From: Apostichopus parvimensis
Lineage: Eukaryota; Echinodermata; Holothuroidea; Aspidochirotida; Stichopodidae
Length of the DNA stretch: 24,023 nucleotides
Direction of reading: 5' to 3'
Assembly: GCA_000934455.1 (NCBI GenBank)
Contig: KN882855.1
Location: 121,030 to 145,052, forward strand
Below, piece after piece: positions 10,001-17,099 of the stretch. A model generated the notes under the pieces. The model did not search any database. It saw only the letters and a program-made list of their open reading frames with translations, and was not told the DNA's origin. How positions within the stretch are numbered: position 1 is the stretch's first letter; every line of letters begins with the position of its first letter. The position numbers and the translations under genes are program-made.

Positions 10001-13000
10001 AACATTACAAAGTAAATTATCTATCAAACATACAGCGAAAAATTGCAGAATCCTTCCATCTCATATGGGAAGCTTAATTGCAATATAAGTGCTGCCAAAA
10101 TGCGAATTTCTCTCAAATCTACAGCAAAACTAATATTCTCTATAAATTGTTTTGTGCCTTTACCATCTAAAGTAGTGAGCCCCTGACTGCTGACTGACAA
10201 AAAAATGCAAAGTCAACTTGTGCTTTCAGGGATCACGTCAAATGAAATGAACCAGCCAACTGGGGTAACCACGGTGGGGTGATAATATCTTGGGAAACAT
10301 AAACAGACTACAAGCTAACATTAGGTACATAAAATCATACCAAACTGCAGACTCCCACTTCATAAATTGTTCACGTCTCTTTTATGCATACTGTATGTGA
10401 TGATATTATTTTTGGGGAGGAGAACATATTCTTCAGAAATCTTGCCCAAATTGTACACACACACCAAGATGATCAGAACATAAACCATGCATTTTGAATG
10501 TAAGTTTATTGAAATAATATGGAGAAGGGGACAGGGGTGGTAGGGCCACCTGCTGGCAGAGTCAAGGCAACGGGGATAAAACATTTAAGCTGCAGTTCTG
10601 CAATATTTACCTCATACTTATCCCAAGTGATGTGGTGTTCACAAAAACAACATGCTTTGGTATTTTCAGAATAGAAATATACAATTAAGAAATGCATAAT
10701 TATATGCAGTAATATGTTAGAACGAAAATGATGGCCTTGATGGCCTAAACAGATTGATACACAGTGTCAGCCGTGTATAACTTTTACACCTTTGATTTCC
10801 AAATAACTTCCTTCAAGAGCCTTATAATTTCCTAAAGCTTTCCCAAAATCTTTGAATCGTCCAAACAATTTGTGTTGAGGAGTCCAGATCCTGCCATCCT
10901 TATATGCCTATGCTTCCCCTGATTGAGAAGAAGCCTTTATGGGCAAATCAAATTTTTGAATTGGGTGGAACATATATTTTAGGATGTAATAAAATTGACT
11001 CAAAGTATCATCCAAAACTATTCTAGTTCTATGGGGCCTTACTCAAACTGTATCGTGGTGGTGCTTGTATGATGGACTGATGGGGTGAGGAGAGTAACGC
11101 CCGGTACCCCCATCGTTGTTACGCGCCACTGCATGTATGTAAGATGTAGACACAGTACTGTAAAATATATCTCGGCTGGGAAACCATATAATAAAACAAC
11201 TACACATATGGAACAGAATAAATCATAAATGGACAAGTAGACCACTATATATAAACTATCATTTACCTTAATAATGTCGATTAGTTCCAGGTTTTCTGGC
11301 TCGTCTTCGTGGATTGCGACCACGATTCCCGTGTATTCGTTGTTTTCAAGTTTAACACCAGACGTCTTGCACATCCCTGTTACAGGAGACGTGACTAAAG
11401 AAATGATCACNNNNNNNNNNNNNNNNNNNNNNNNNNNNNNNNNNNNNNNNNNNNNNNNNNNNNNNNNNNNNNNNNNNNNNNNNNNNNNNNNNNNNNNNNN
11501 NNNNNNNNNNNNNNNNNNNNNNNNNNNNNNNNNNNNNNNNNNNNNNNNNNNNNNNNNNNNNNNNNNNNNNNNNNNNNNNNNNNNNNNNNNNNNNNNNNNN
11601 NNNNNNNNNNNNNNNNNNNNNNNNNNNNNNNNNNNNNNNNNNNNNNNNNNNNNNNNNNNNNNNNNNNNNNNNNNNNNNNNNNNNNNNNNNNNNNNNNNNN
11701 NNNNNNNNNNNNNNNNNNNNNNNNNNNNNNNNNNNNNNNNNNNNNNNNNNNNNNNNNNNNNNNNNNNNNNNNNNNNNNNNNNNNNNNNNNNNNNNNNNNN
11801 NNNNNNNNNNNNNNNNNNNNNNNNNNNNNNNNNNNNNNNNNNNNNNNNNNNNNNNNNNNNNNNNNNNNNNNNNNNNNNNNNNNNNNNNNNNNNNNNNNNN
11901 NNNNNNNNNNNNNNNNNNNATTAAAAATGCATTCTGCACTGCATGAAAAAAAGCATATCTAAAAGTCATATAGACTATTTACTAATAACTTAAACTAATC
12001 CTGTTTTAGCATGAAATGCAGTACTTTGCAAACCGATGTATACCAGATAAAAGAAAAATGATTATTTTTACCAAAAAGTCCCTAATGTCTATTGAAAATT
12101 GGCTTTTGTTTTAACATTACAAAGTAAATTATCCATCAAACATACAGCGACAAATTGCAGAATCCCTCCATCTCATATGGGAAGCTTAATTGCAATAGGT
12201 GCTGCCAAAACGCGAATTACTCTCAAATCTACAGCAAAACCAATATTCTATGCCTTTACCAGATAAAGTAGTGAGCCCCTGACTGCTGACTGACAAACAA
12301 ATGCAAAGTCAACTTGTGCTTTCAAGGATCACGTCAAATGAAATGAACCAGTCAACAGGGGCAACCACGGTGGGGCGATAATATCTTGGGAAACATAAAC
12401 AGACTACAAGCTAACATTAGGTACATAAAATCATACCAAACTGCAGACTCCCACTTCATAAATTGTTCACGTCTCTTTTATGCATACTGTATATGATGAT
12501 ATTATTTTGGGGGAGGAGAACATATTCTTCCGAAATCTTGCCCAAATTGTACACACACACCAAGATGATCAGAACATGAACCATGCATTTTGAATGTAAG
12601 TTTCTTGAAATAATATGGAGAAGGGGACAGGGGTGGTAGGGCCACCTGCTGGCAGAGTCAAGGCAACGGGGATAAAACATTTAAGCTGCAGTTCTCCAAT
12701 ATTTACCTCATACTTATCCCAAGTGATGTAGTGTTCACAAAAACAACATGCTTTGGTATTTTCAGGATAGAAATTTACAATTTAAGGACTGCATAATTAT
12801 ATGCAGTAACTGTATAGATATAGTAGAACGTGTAGAGAATAAACTGTTACCAAATTTCTGACCAATTTCTTTTCTAAGGCATGTGCACCTGTAATGTATA
12901 AAATGCCTTGAAGGCATAAATAGATTGAATATACAGAGTGTCAGCCGAGTATAACTTTAACACCTTTGATTTCCAAATATCTTCCTTCAAGTATACCTTA

Positions 13001-13621
13001 AAATTTGCTAAAGCTTTCCCCAAAATCTTTGAGTCATCCAAACAATTTGTGTGGAGGAGTCCAGATGCTGCTATCCTTATATGCCTATGCTTCCCTTGAT
13101 TGAGAAGAATCCTTTATGGGCAAAGCAAATTTTGAATTGGGTGGAACATATATTTTAGGATGTAAAAAATTGACTCAAAGTATCATCCAAAACTATTCTA
13201 GTTCTATGGGGCCTTACTCAAACTGTATCGTGGTGGTGTTTGTATGATTGAGGGATGGAGGTGAGGAGAGTCATACGTGTAACGCCCGGTACTCCCCATC
13301 GTTGTTACTCGCCACTGCATGCATGTAAGATGTAGACACTGTCAAATATATCTCGGCTGGGAAACCATATAATAAAACAACTACACATATGGAACAGAAT
13401 AAATAATAAATGGACAAGTAGACCTAAAAAATAATATTTACCTTAATAATTTCGATTAGTTCCAAGTTTTCTGGCTCGTCTTCGTGGATTGCGACCACAA
13501 TTCCCGTGTATTCGTTGTTTTCAAGTTTAACACCAGACGGCTTGCACGACCCTGTTACAGGAGACGTGACTAAAGAAAGGATCACAGAAACCAAACACAG
13601 TGATAAAGATAGCAGTGCCAT
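956..13621 (-). CDS. CLCA: Gene A: CLCA-family protein (calcium-activated chloride channel regulator), 5' and middle exons; 3' end beyond left edge
   Basis: Eleven exons on the minus strand join in phase at GT-AG boundaries: 13621-13442, 8365-8053, 7470-7338, 7069-6889, 6603-6471, 6270-6158, 5649-5422, 4494-4311, 3339-3236, 2036-1907 and 1074-956, giving 606 codons. The product reads as signal peptide (about residues 1-24), CLCA N-terminal domain with a zincin motif HEWGHYRWGLFNEY (H170, E171, H174), a cysteine cluster (C274, C297, C302), and a VWA domain with a full MIDAS (DTSGSM at 345, T416, D445 in TDGED), followed by the start of the beta-rich domain. Family members are secreted, cut themselves with the zincin domain, and modulate calcium-activated chloride channels at the cell surface; that role here is inferred from homology. 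The last exons (rest of beta-rich region, FN3, C-terminus) must lie left of position 1. The symbol is a family name, not a one-to-one orthologue. Residue numbers assume the right-hand copy of exon 1. Confidence 0.9.
1075..1906 (-). other. Gene A intron 10, colinear with gene B intron 10
   Basis: This intron is 832 bases, against 833 in gene B (22973-23805), and aligns along its length at about 90% over a 215-base sample. It contains a CA-rich stretch (1675-1722) with ACACAAAC repeats and a plus-strand CCTCCCCCACCCC tract. No gene is seen. Confidence 0.75.
1907..2036 (-). CDS. CLCA: Gene A exon 10: first strands of the post-VWA beta-rich domain
   Basis: The exon starts after TTTGTTCTTTTGAAG and ends at GGAG before GTAAAAG; 130 bases, phase 0 in and phase 1 out. 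It encodes LQLAVIVFGVGD, then VVIDETVGRLTTFDFTYF and HPNPSRG, corresponding to the family's xVIVDSTVGxDTxF segment. Its counterpart in gene B is 23806-23935, the same length with the same splice phases, but only 27 of 43 residues are identical. Confidence 0.88.
2037..3235 (-). other. Gene A intron 9
   Basis: No coding exon is seen. The exon-10-proximal end (2098-2134) is a G-rich run on the plus strand, so the transcript is C-rich about 60-100 nt before the exon 10 acceptor. A second C-rich run on the plus strand lies at 2952-2970. The first ~110 bases upstream of exon 10 also align with the end of the window (23936-24023). Confidence 0.6.
3236..3339 (-). CDS. CLCA: Gene A exon 9: end of VWA domain / linker
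   Basis: The exon starts after TTGTCTTTTAG and ends at CAG before GTAAGTTC; 104 bases, phase 1 in and phase 0 out. It completes MTGG and encodes RLYLQTDSPTSFGLRDAL followed by a glycine/serine turn (SGGGSD) and ETRVQ. Length and pattern match the family segment from KMTGG to the SIQ strand. Confidence 0.85.
3340..4310 (-). repeat. Gene A intron 8 with an interspersed repeat of the TGACC type
   Basis: No exon is seen. Positions about 3410-3660 hold two diverged, head-to-tail copies of a ~140-bp sequence that starts near CCAAGTGACATGTAACCTCC (3425) and CTCAAGTGACCTTTGACCTC (3565) and ends near CTCATCAAA or TTCATCAAA. The second copy contains a perfect TGACCTTTGACCT (3571-3583). A T-rich stretch lies at 3695-3715. 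Confidence 0.5.
4311..4494 (-). CDS. CLCA: Gene A exon 8: VWA domain, C-terminal part with MIDAS aspartate
   Basis: The exon starts after TGATCTGTCTCAG and ends at ACCG before GTAAGCAA; 184 bases, phase 0 in and phase 1 out. GSKILLMTDGEDGEH carries the last MIDAS residue (D445). It continues through IDAVAITTAASPNL to LVDLTTMTG, as expected for the VWA end. The open frame extends upstream to 4539, but that part is intron. Confidence 0.92.
4495..5421 (-). other. Gene A intron 7
   Basis: 927 bases without an exon. A G-rich run on the plus strand at 4567-4600 (GGTGGGGGTGGGGTAGGAAG and more) lies about 75-105 bases upstream of the exon 8 acceptor. Nothing else is recognisable. Confidence 0.6.
5422..5649 (-). 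CDS. CLCA: Gene A exon 7: VWA domain, central part
   Basis: The exon starts after ATATTTATAG and ends at AAT before GTAAGTAA; 228 bases, phase 0 on both sides. It encodes residues 352-427, including FIGIVDFDSHA (a VWA core strand) and the DADGGTCIGCGMQEALN segment. T416 in GGT is the conserved MIDAS threonine. Confidence 0.92.
5650..6157 (-). other. Gene A intron 6
   Basis: 508 bases. A plus-strand G-rich run at 6074-6113 lies 45-85 bases after the exon 6 donor. An 80-residue open frame on the plus strand (5770-6012) has no recognisable homology and is taken as chance. Confidence 0.6.
6158..6270 (-). CDS. CLCA: Gene A exon 6: start of VWA domain with MIDAS DxSxS
   Basis: I place the start at 6270, after the pyrimidine-rich CTTGTTTCCTTTGAAG. 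This is the only nearby acceptor in phase with the good GTGCGT donor of exon 5, and it gives the family's usual spacing between DFN and the MIDAS. An open frame extends further upstream to 6298 but does not join in phase. The exon encodes VYTNNPPREVHD, TPTFFVV, then ITRIVLVMDTSGSMR and stops before GTAAGTGG in phase 0. D345, S347 and S349 are the MIDAS residues. Confidence 0.88.
6471..6603 (-). CDS. CLCA: Gene A exon 5: conserved cysteine cluster before the VWA domain
   Basis: The exon starts after CAACCTTTACAG and ends at AATG before GTGCGTC; 133 bases, phase 0 in and phase 1 out. It encodes VVNFCDNNTND, then QNERCDGRSCWEVM and EHPDFN. The FC...RC.G.SCWEV pattern is a CLCA hallmark just upstream of the VWA domain. 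Confidence 0.9.
6889..7069 (-). CDS. CLCA: Gene A exon 4: cysteine-containing part of the CLCA N-terminal domain
   Basis: The exon starts after ATTACGTGTAG and ends at CAG before GTAAACTG; 181 bases, phase 2 in and phase 0 out. It encodes about 60 residues with three cysteines (CTSDWLY, RPCLGD and EEGCVMM). The end, SGSIMHHHLNFDQ, corresponds to the family segment that leads into the conserved VVxFC of the next exon. Confidence 0.88.
7130..7195. repeat. Pyrimidine and CA-rich simple repeats in intron 3
   Basis: A TATC/CTCTCC stretch is followed by ACACACACACACCCACACAC on the plus strand. It sits just upstream of exon 4 in the gene's sense, about 60-125 bases before the acceptor. Confidence 0.85.
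7338..7470 (-). CDS. CLCA: Gene A exon 3: zinc-metalloprotease (HEXXH) exon
   Basis: The exon starts after TAATTGATAG and ends before GTGAGTATC; 133 bases, entering in phase 1 and leaving in phase 2. It encodes VLVHEWGHYRWGLFNEYPD and about 24 further residues. HEWGH supplies the two zinc-binding histidines (170 and 174) and the general base E171. The usual CLCA pattern is HEXXHXXXGXXDE; here the D is N181 while the following E182 is kept. Confidence 0.92.
7471..8052 (-). other. Gene A intron 2, carrying an 18-bp minisatellite
   Basis: The intron is 582 bases, nearly half of it tandem repeat (7707-7957). The remainder (7471-7706) shows nothing recognisable. Confidence 0.75.
7707..7957. repeat. 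18-bp minisatellite, unit GACGTCATCATTGGTTTA, about 13-14 copies
   Basis: Seen directly. Units at the right-hand (exon 2) side are nearly perfect; those at the left are diverged and two are 19 bp (GAACGTC...). Each unit contains GACGTCA, a CRE/ATF-like sequence. Because 18 is a multiple of three, both strands show spurious repetitive open frames here. The array lies about 95 bases from the exon 2 donor. Confidence 0.95.
8053..8365 (-). CDS. CLCA: Gene A exon 2: core of the CLCA N-terminal domain
   Basis: The exon starts after TTTTCTTATAAG and ends before GTGAGAAG; it is 313 bases, entering in phase 0 and leaving in phase 1. It encodes residues 61-164 plus one base. Recognisable family stretches are YLYTATKKRTYFKEVTILIP near its start and YTRQFAGCGEQSLYIHMT towards its end; the segment between carries the conserved ADVIV and GxYNPRFSP pattern. 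It directly precedes the zincin motif exon, as in other CLCA genes. Confidence 0.9.
8366..9832 (-). other. Gene A intron 1, exon-2-proximal part
   Basis: No exon is seen. It includes a near-palindrome at 8492-8535 and short open frames on both strands (8938-9132, 9139-9324, 9357-9548) that I cannot link to a protein family with confidence. Confidence 0.55.
8492..8535. repeat. 44-bp near-palindrome in intron 1
   Basis: Outer arms TTAGGCTAT and ATAGCCTAA are perfect reverse complements; the centre CTCTATATAGAG is a perfect 12-bp palindrome. Arms and centre are joined by unequal spacers. Confidence 0.85.
10545..10556 (-). promoter_or_regulatory. CTCF-like motif CCAGCAGGTGGC (left copy)
   Basis: On the minus strand this is a perfect match to the core consensus CCASYAGRKGGC of CTCF, which is conserved across bilaterians. 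It lies in intron 1 of gene A, about 700 bases from the exon 1 donor. It also occurs at 12641-12652 in the duplicate. Binding is inference. Confidence 0.4.
11267..11410 (-). CDS. CLCA: Second copy of gene A exon 1, cut by the assembly gap
   Basis: Forty-eight codons match codons 13-60 of the exon at 13442-13621 and end at the same AAG|GTAAAT donor. The missing first 12 codons would lie in the N run that begins at 11411. By hand count seven of 144 bases differ; five change the protein (I/L, M/S with two changes, T/P, D/E) and two are silent. It could be a second allele left in the assembly, or a true duplicate first exon. The surrounding 1.6 kb is also duplicated, and both copies stop at the gap edges, so an unmerged allele is favoured. 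Confidence 0.75.
11411..11919. other. Assembly gap (509 N)
   Basis: An unbroken run of N. Open frames drawn across it have no meaning. It hides the first 12 codons of the left exon 1 copy and whatever lies between the two copies. Confidence 1.
11920..13580. repeat. Right copy of the gap-flanking duplication
   Basis: It matches 9833-11410 from its first base. It begins ATTAAAAATGCATTCTGCAC in both copies and ends in exon 1 at the point where the left copy meets the gap. The sequence beyond 13580 (rest of exon 1 and the upstream region) has no second copy in the window. Confidence 0.9.
12641..12652 (-). promoter_or_regulatory. CTCF-like motif CCAGCAGGTGGC (right copy)
   Basis: Same 12-bp motif and flanks as at 10545-10556, about 790 bases from the exon 1 donor of the right copy. 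Confidence 0.4.
13442..13621 (-). CDS. CLCA: Gene A exon 1: start codon, signal peptide and first beta strand of the CLCA N-terminal domain
   Basis: ATG at 13621 opens 60 codons that end in AAG followed by the donor GTAAAT (phase 0). Residues 1-23 are a typical signal peptide (MALLSLSLCLVSVILSLV, then SPVTG), with cleavage likely near residue 24. The mature start runs into NNEYTGIVVAIHEDEPEN, matching the family pattern of NGYxGIVxAIxxxVPEx near the N-terminus. The start choice is firm: no upstream in-frame ATG keeps a signal peptide, and the exon lies at the expected place. A near-copy sits at 11267-11410. Confidence 0.88.
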
Positions 13622-14700
13622 TTTATACTGACTGGTAGCTAAGTGTGCTTAGCCAACCAATTTCCAAATAGGAAACGACTAACGCCAAATATGCTCTCTG
13701 TCAGTTCAGTGAAATTGTGTTTACTGTGTTAACGACATCAAACAACAACAACTTCTTCATCGGTGTGTGGACTGACTGTCTGCGCAAAAGTGATCATAAT
13801 CTTGTTAAGACCCTAGTATATGAACAGCCTAGTGCACCTTTCTCTTTCACAAGCTATCTAAAGCTTTCCTTTGATTTTGGCAGATTTGCTACGGAAAAGC
13901 GAAGAAGCCAATCAGGTTTGCCAATCCCCAAAATGTTTATTCATGTCCTCCTTCCCGCAGCGAACATGCACGTGGCATTAGTTTGGTTTGTACACTGCGA
14001 GACGGTCGCTTATTACTGTGGAAGAAACATGATCTCATGACATGCAATTTCGTAACTTAGTATAAATAAAGATTAGTCTGGGCCTATCTAGGCACCATGC
14101 CGTCGAAACTTCATAGCAATAGCGGGAAAACCCCCTTTACGTGGTTGCTGATGAATTTCGAAAAACAAACTTTCGAAGCAGATTCAATGTTTCTTGATCT
14201 AAATGCACTCTGGCCAGGTGGTTTTAATGGAGAAAATCCATCGCAATCGAAAGAAAGAAATATATTTTCTGTTGCCCTTATGGTGCGAACGATTTACCGT
14301 CAAATCACTGCGACCGCCCATATCAGCATATTCATTTCACAAATGTAACCTATATATACTCGTATCGTTCACTCGTAAGTCCTACGCCTAACGGTCGTAA
14401 ACAAAACAGAGACATTTGATTGGCGCATGATATGCTGGGCGGGGCTTGAAAATTTTGAATGAAGTTTGTAGTATCTACGGACTCGTTAAAAAATCTGGCG
14501 AATTTGATTAAGCTCAAAATGTTTAACTACATATAACTCAATAAAAATATTGATTATTTATATGAAAATTGCATAGAACGGTGTTATTTCACTGAGCTTT
14601 AAAGGCAGTAAGCTGGAAAGGTCGAAGTTAACATTTGGCAAACACACATTGAGACTTTAAGAAAATTATCCAATAGTCCACACTGTCGTATATCCTGAAC
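13622..14700. other. Gene A 5' flank / intergenic sequence
   Basis: The transcription start of gene A (minus strand) should lie here if there is no upstream noncoding exon. I see an inverted CCAAT (ATTGG on the transcript strand, about 13656-13662) and a small hairpin GCTAAG-TGTG-CTTAGC at 13638-13653, but no convincing TATA box at a proper distance; the TATAAAATGG overlapping the start codon is too close. Open frames of 62-107 codons on the plus strand (13717-14391) show no recognisable family. Confidence 0.45.
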
Positions 14701-14985
14701 TTTAAGAAACCTTCATTTACATATGCCAATGCGATACAATGCGCAGAAAGGAACTTTAATGAATTTCAAGTGACAATTAGTAGCATTCTAGTGAGAAAAG
14801 TGGTACAAAATTAAAAGCAAACCCAGCGACCACAGAATAAAACAAACTGTTATCGTTGTGGAGGAAAGCCGTGCACCAAACGAGTGGAGGTTTTCAGACC
14901 TACAAATACAACAAGACTGACAGTGTCAAAGTAGGGCAAATGGCCAAAGTCTGCAAAAGTCAAACAAATGAAACCCGTACTACGA
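14700..14985 (+). pseudogene. Retroelement gag remnant with zinc knuckle
   Basis: A segment around 14722-14770 resembles the gag C-terminal helix (YANAIQCAERNFNEFQ). At 14848-14874 follows CYRCGGKPC, the start of a CCHC knuckle. The second knuckle survives only as GQMAKVCKS (about 14934-14960), with H replaced by Q and its first cysteines lost. Frames shift between these pieces. Confidence 0.7.
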
Positions 14986-15077
14986 ATATTCGTCAGGTAT
15001 GCACAGTAAAATGAACAGAACTGTACCGAGTTTGATTATTTGAGAGAAAAAAAAAGAAGTGTAACAATCCACTTAGT

Positions 15078-15175
15078 GTTGAAGTCAAAATTAATGGTAC
15101 TTACCTCTCGATGGAAGTAGACACTGGGGCTACAAAGTACATCATACCTGAAGATTTTATTCGAGGAAAATATGG
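15078..15175 (+). pseudogene. Retroelement aspartic protease remnant
   Basis: VEVKINGTYLSMEVDTGA (about 15078-15131) shows the DTGA active-site motif of retropepsins preceded by the usual strand. The reading continues to YIIPEDF and then decays. Confidence 0.75.
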
Positions 15176-15519
15176 GTTGTTGGGTCATTGGACCGAGCGA
15201 TGCAAAGAAACACGAAGGATTGTTTTTATATATTTTATATTATTTATTGATGATTCTCAATTTGGTAAATATGATGACATGTAATAAATTATTAGAGGGC
15301 AAACTTATAGAATATGATATGTGTACGATATCATATCATCACACTGCGCACTCTCAAGTTAAAGTTTGAAGAAGTAAAAACTTGGATTTGGAGGATATAC
15401 GGAGGAGCAAAAGTAGAAGTGCTGGGCAAACAGATGTCACAGTGTCCTAAGGATGTCAGACAGCTAAATTCCCAATTTTCGGGAAAAACTGGATTGGGAC
15501 TCTATATTTACTATTAAGA

Positions 15520-16480
15520 AAATGACACTTCATCCTCTGTTAATTCATTATTAAGGAAATATTCATCTATGCTGAATGGAGATCTTGGAACATTAACGGT
15601 TCACAAAGCAAGGATTAAGGTAAAAGAAGATAATAATCTAATTTTACTAATCTAGAGCTGTCCCATTTGCCCTAAAAGTGGCAGAAGGTAAAGAGTTAGG
15701 CTAGAATCTGAAGGGATCATCACTCTAGTGGAACATGGTGATAGGCTGATCCTATATGTAGTAGTAGTAGTAATCGTAGTAGTAGTAGTAGTAGTATCTA
15801 AGGCAGATAAATCCATTCGTATTTGTGGTGATTACAAGGTCACCATTCATCAATGTGTAGATGTAATCCACAAGCTATTTTGCAAATTTGGCAGGTGGTT
15901 TGGTGTTTTATAAACTAGACTTAAAACAAACAGTTAAGTATCAGCAATTGTTAATTGATGAGAAATCTAGGAAATACCTTACCATTAATACGCATAAAGG
16001 ATATATCAATATAATATACTTTCTGTTGGTATTTCTAGTGCTATATTTCAATATTGATATGGAACAAAGTTTGAATGGCTCCGATGGAGTCTTGTACGTG
16101 TTACTTACAGATCACCTCCTAAATTGTAGGAGAGGATCACCGAGATCAACATTTACGGAGGCTGGACAATGATCTTCAGAGACTAGAAGAACATGGCAAT
16201 GCCATTGAAAGCATCCAATGTAAATTTATGGAAACCTCAGTAGAGTAAATAAGGGCATGTTGTGAATTCAGAGGGACTTCATGCATTCCCTGAGAAAGTA
16301 GAAGCTATTACGAAAGCACCGAAACCTAAACATTTTTAGCGAGTTCAGGTATTTTCTAGGTAGGTTCCAGTTCTTTTCAATGTTTGTAAAAATTTATCCA
16401 CTATTTTTTACATCCTCTCAATGAATTATTGAAATCTTCCAAACATTGGGGTTTGTCAGAGAAATGTGAAAAAGCTTTTG
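15520..16480 (+). pseudogene. Retroelement reverse transcriptase remnant with internal (GTA)n expansion
   Basis: Recognisable gypsy RT pieces: LLRKYSSML and LGTLTVHKARIKVK (15545-15625), RAVPFALKV (about 15655), KSIRICGDYKVTIHQ (15809-15853), KLDLKQ (15914 on), IDEKSRKYLTINTHKG (about 15955-16002), then a region where the YxDD box should be but reads VLYVLLTD, and LHAFPEKVEAITKAPKPK (16278-16332). At 15762-15797 a (GTA)n run codes for a string of valines between the thumb-proximal strand and KADKSIRICGDY. Confidence 0.85.
15759..15799 (+). repeat. (GTA)n microsatellite within the RT remnant
   Basis: About a dozen GTA triplets, interrupted once by ATC, in frame with the adjacent RT sequence so that they read as valine. 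Confidence 0.95.
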
Positions 16481-16549
16481 TAGACGGAGGCTAAAAGCAA
16501 AATTGTATTCAGTCGATGTTTCAACTCATTACAATGTCAAATTAGACCA

Positions 16550-16885
16550 ACTTAGCTAGCATGTGATGCATCTGCATATGGTATTGTGAGTTTAATATCT
16601 CATATGTTACCTACTGGTAATGAGAGACCTGTAGCATTTGCTTCACGTTCATTATCAATAAGTGAACAGACTTATGCCCAAATTGAAAAGGAAGCGTTTC
16701 CTCTCATATTTGGTGTTAAGAAGTTCCATATGTATTTGTATGGTCGAAAGTTCACTTTTGCTACCAATCACAAACCATTGATGACTATATGCTCGGACCA
16801 AAAACAGGCCTGTACCGATCTAAGCAAGCCGCAAGCTTATAAAGGTAGGCTCTTATTTTTTTATCTATACAACAATATTACATAA
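16550..16885 (+). pseudogene. Retroelement RNase H remnant
   Basis: The longest intact piece of the element. It opens with ACDASAYGI (about 16558-16585) and continues with ERPVAFASRSLSISEQTYAQ, IEKEAFPLIFGVKKFHMYLY and GRKFTFATNHKPLMTI. The catalytic aspartate of the usual TDHKPL box is asparagine here. The match decays after about 16800. Confidence 0.85.
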
Positions 16886-17099
16886 AATTGAGAAAGACAG
16901 CTACACTAAAGGGGGGGTTTGAGGAATGTACTTGGAAAGGAAACTAGACCCAATCTTATCAAAAGCGTGGCGTTTCACCGGCCCTAAATGGATGGCCAAC
17001 TACAATTGATGCTGACAAATAGAAACCATATTTCAATAGGCGAACGTAACTGTCAGTAGAACAGGAATGTTTCTTGTGGGGATGAAGAGTAATATATAA

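Larger units (their letters stand above)
9833..11410. repeat. Left copy of the gap-flanking ~1.6-kb duplication
   Basis: This stretch is repeated at 11920 to about 13580 with scattered substitutions and indels (the right copy has extra blocks near 12057-12080 and 12800-12890). The left copy runs to the last base before the N run and the right copy starts at the first base after it. It includes most of exon 1 and the adjacent intron 1. Confidence 0.9.

Noticed and set aside
10360-10697. Minus-strand open frames repeated at 12456-12680
   Set aside because: They recur only because the surrounding 1.6 kb is duplicated; the sequence has no recognisable domain and lies in intron 1.
11274-11969. 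Open frames of over 200 codons on both strands across the N run
   Set aside because: They are artefacts of reading through N.
13717-14391. Three overlapping plus-strand open frames of 62-107 codons upstream of gene A
   Set aside because: No family resemblance, no supporting splice or promoter signals, and the frames overlap each other.
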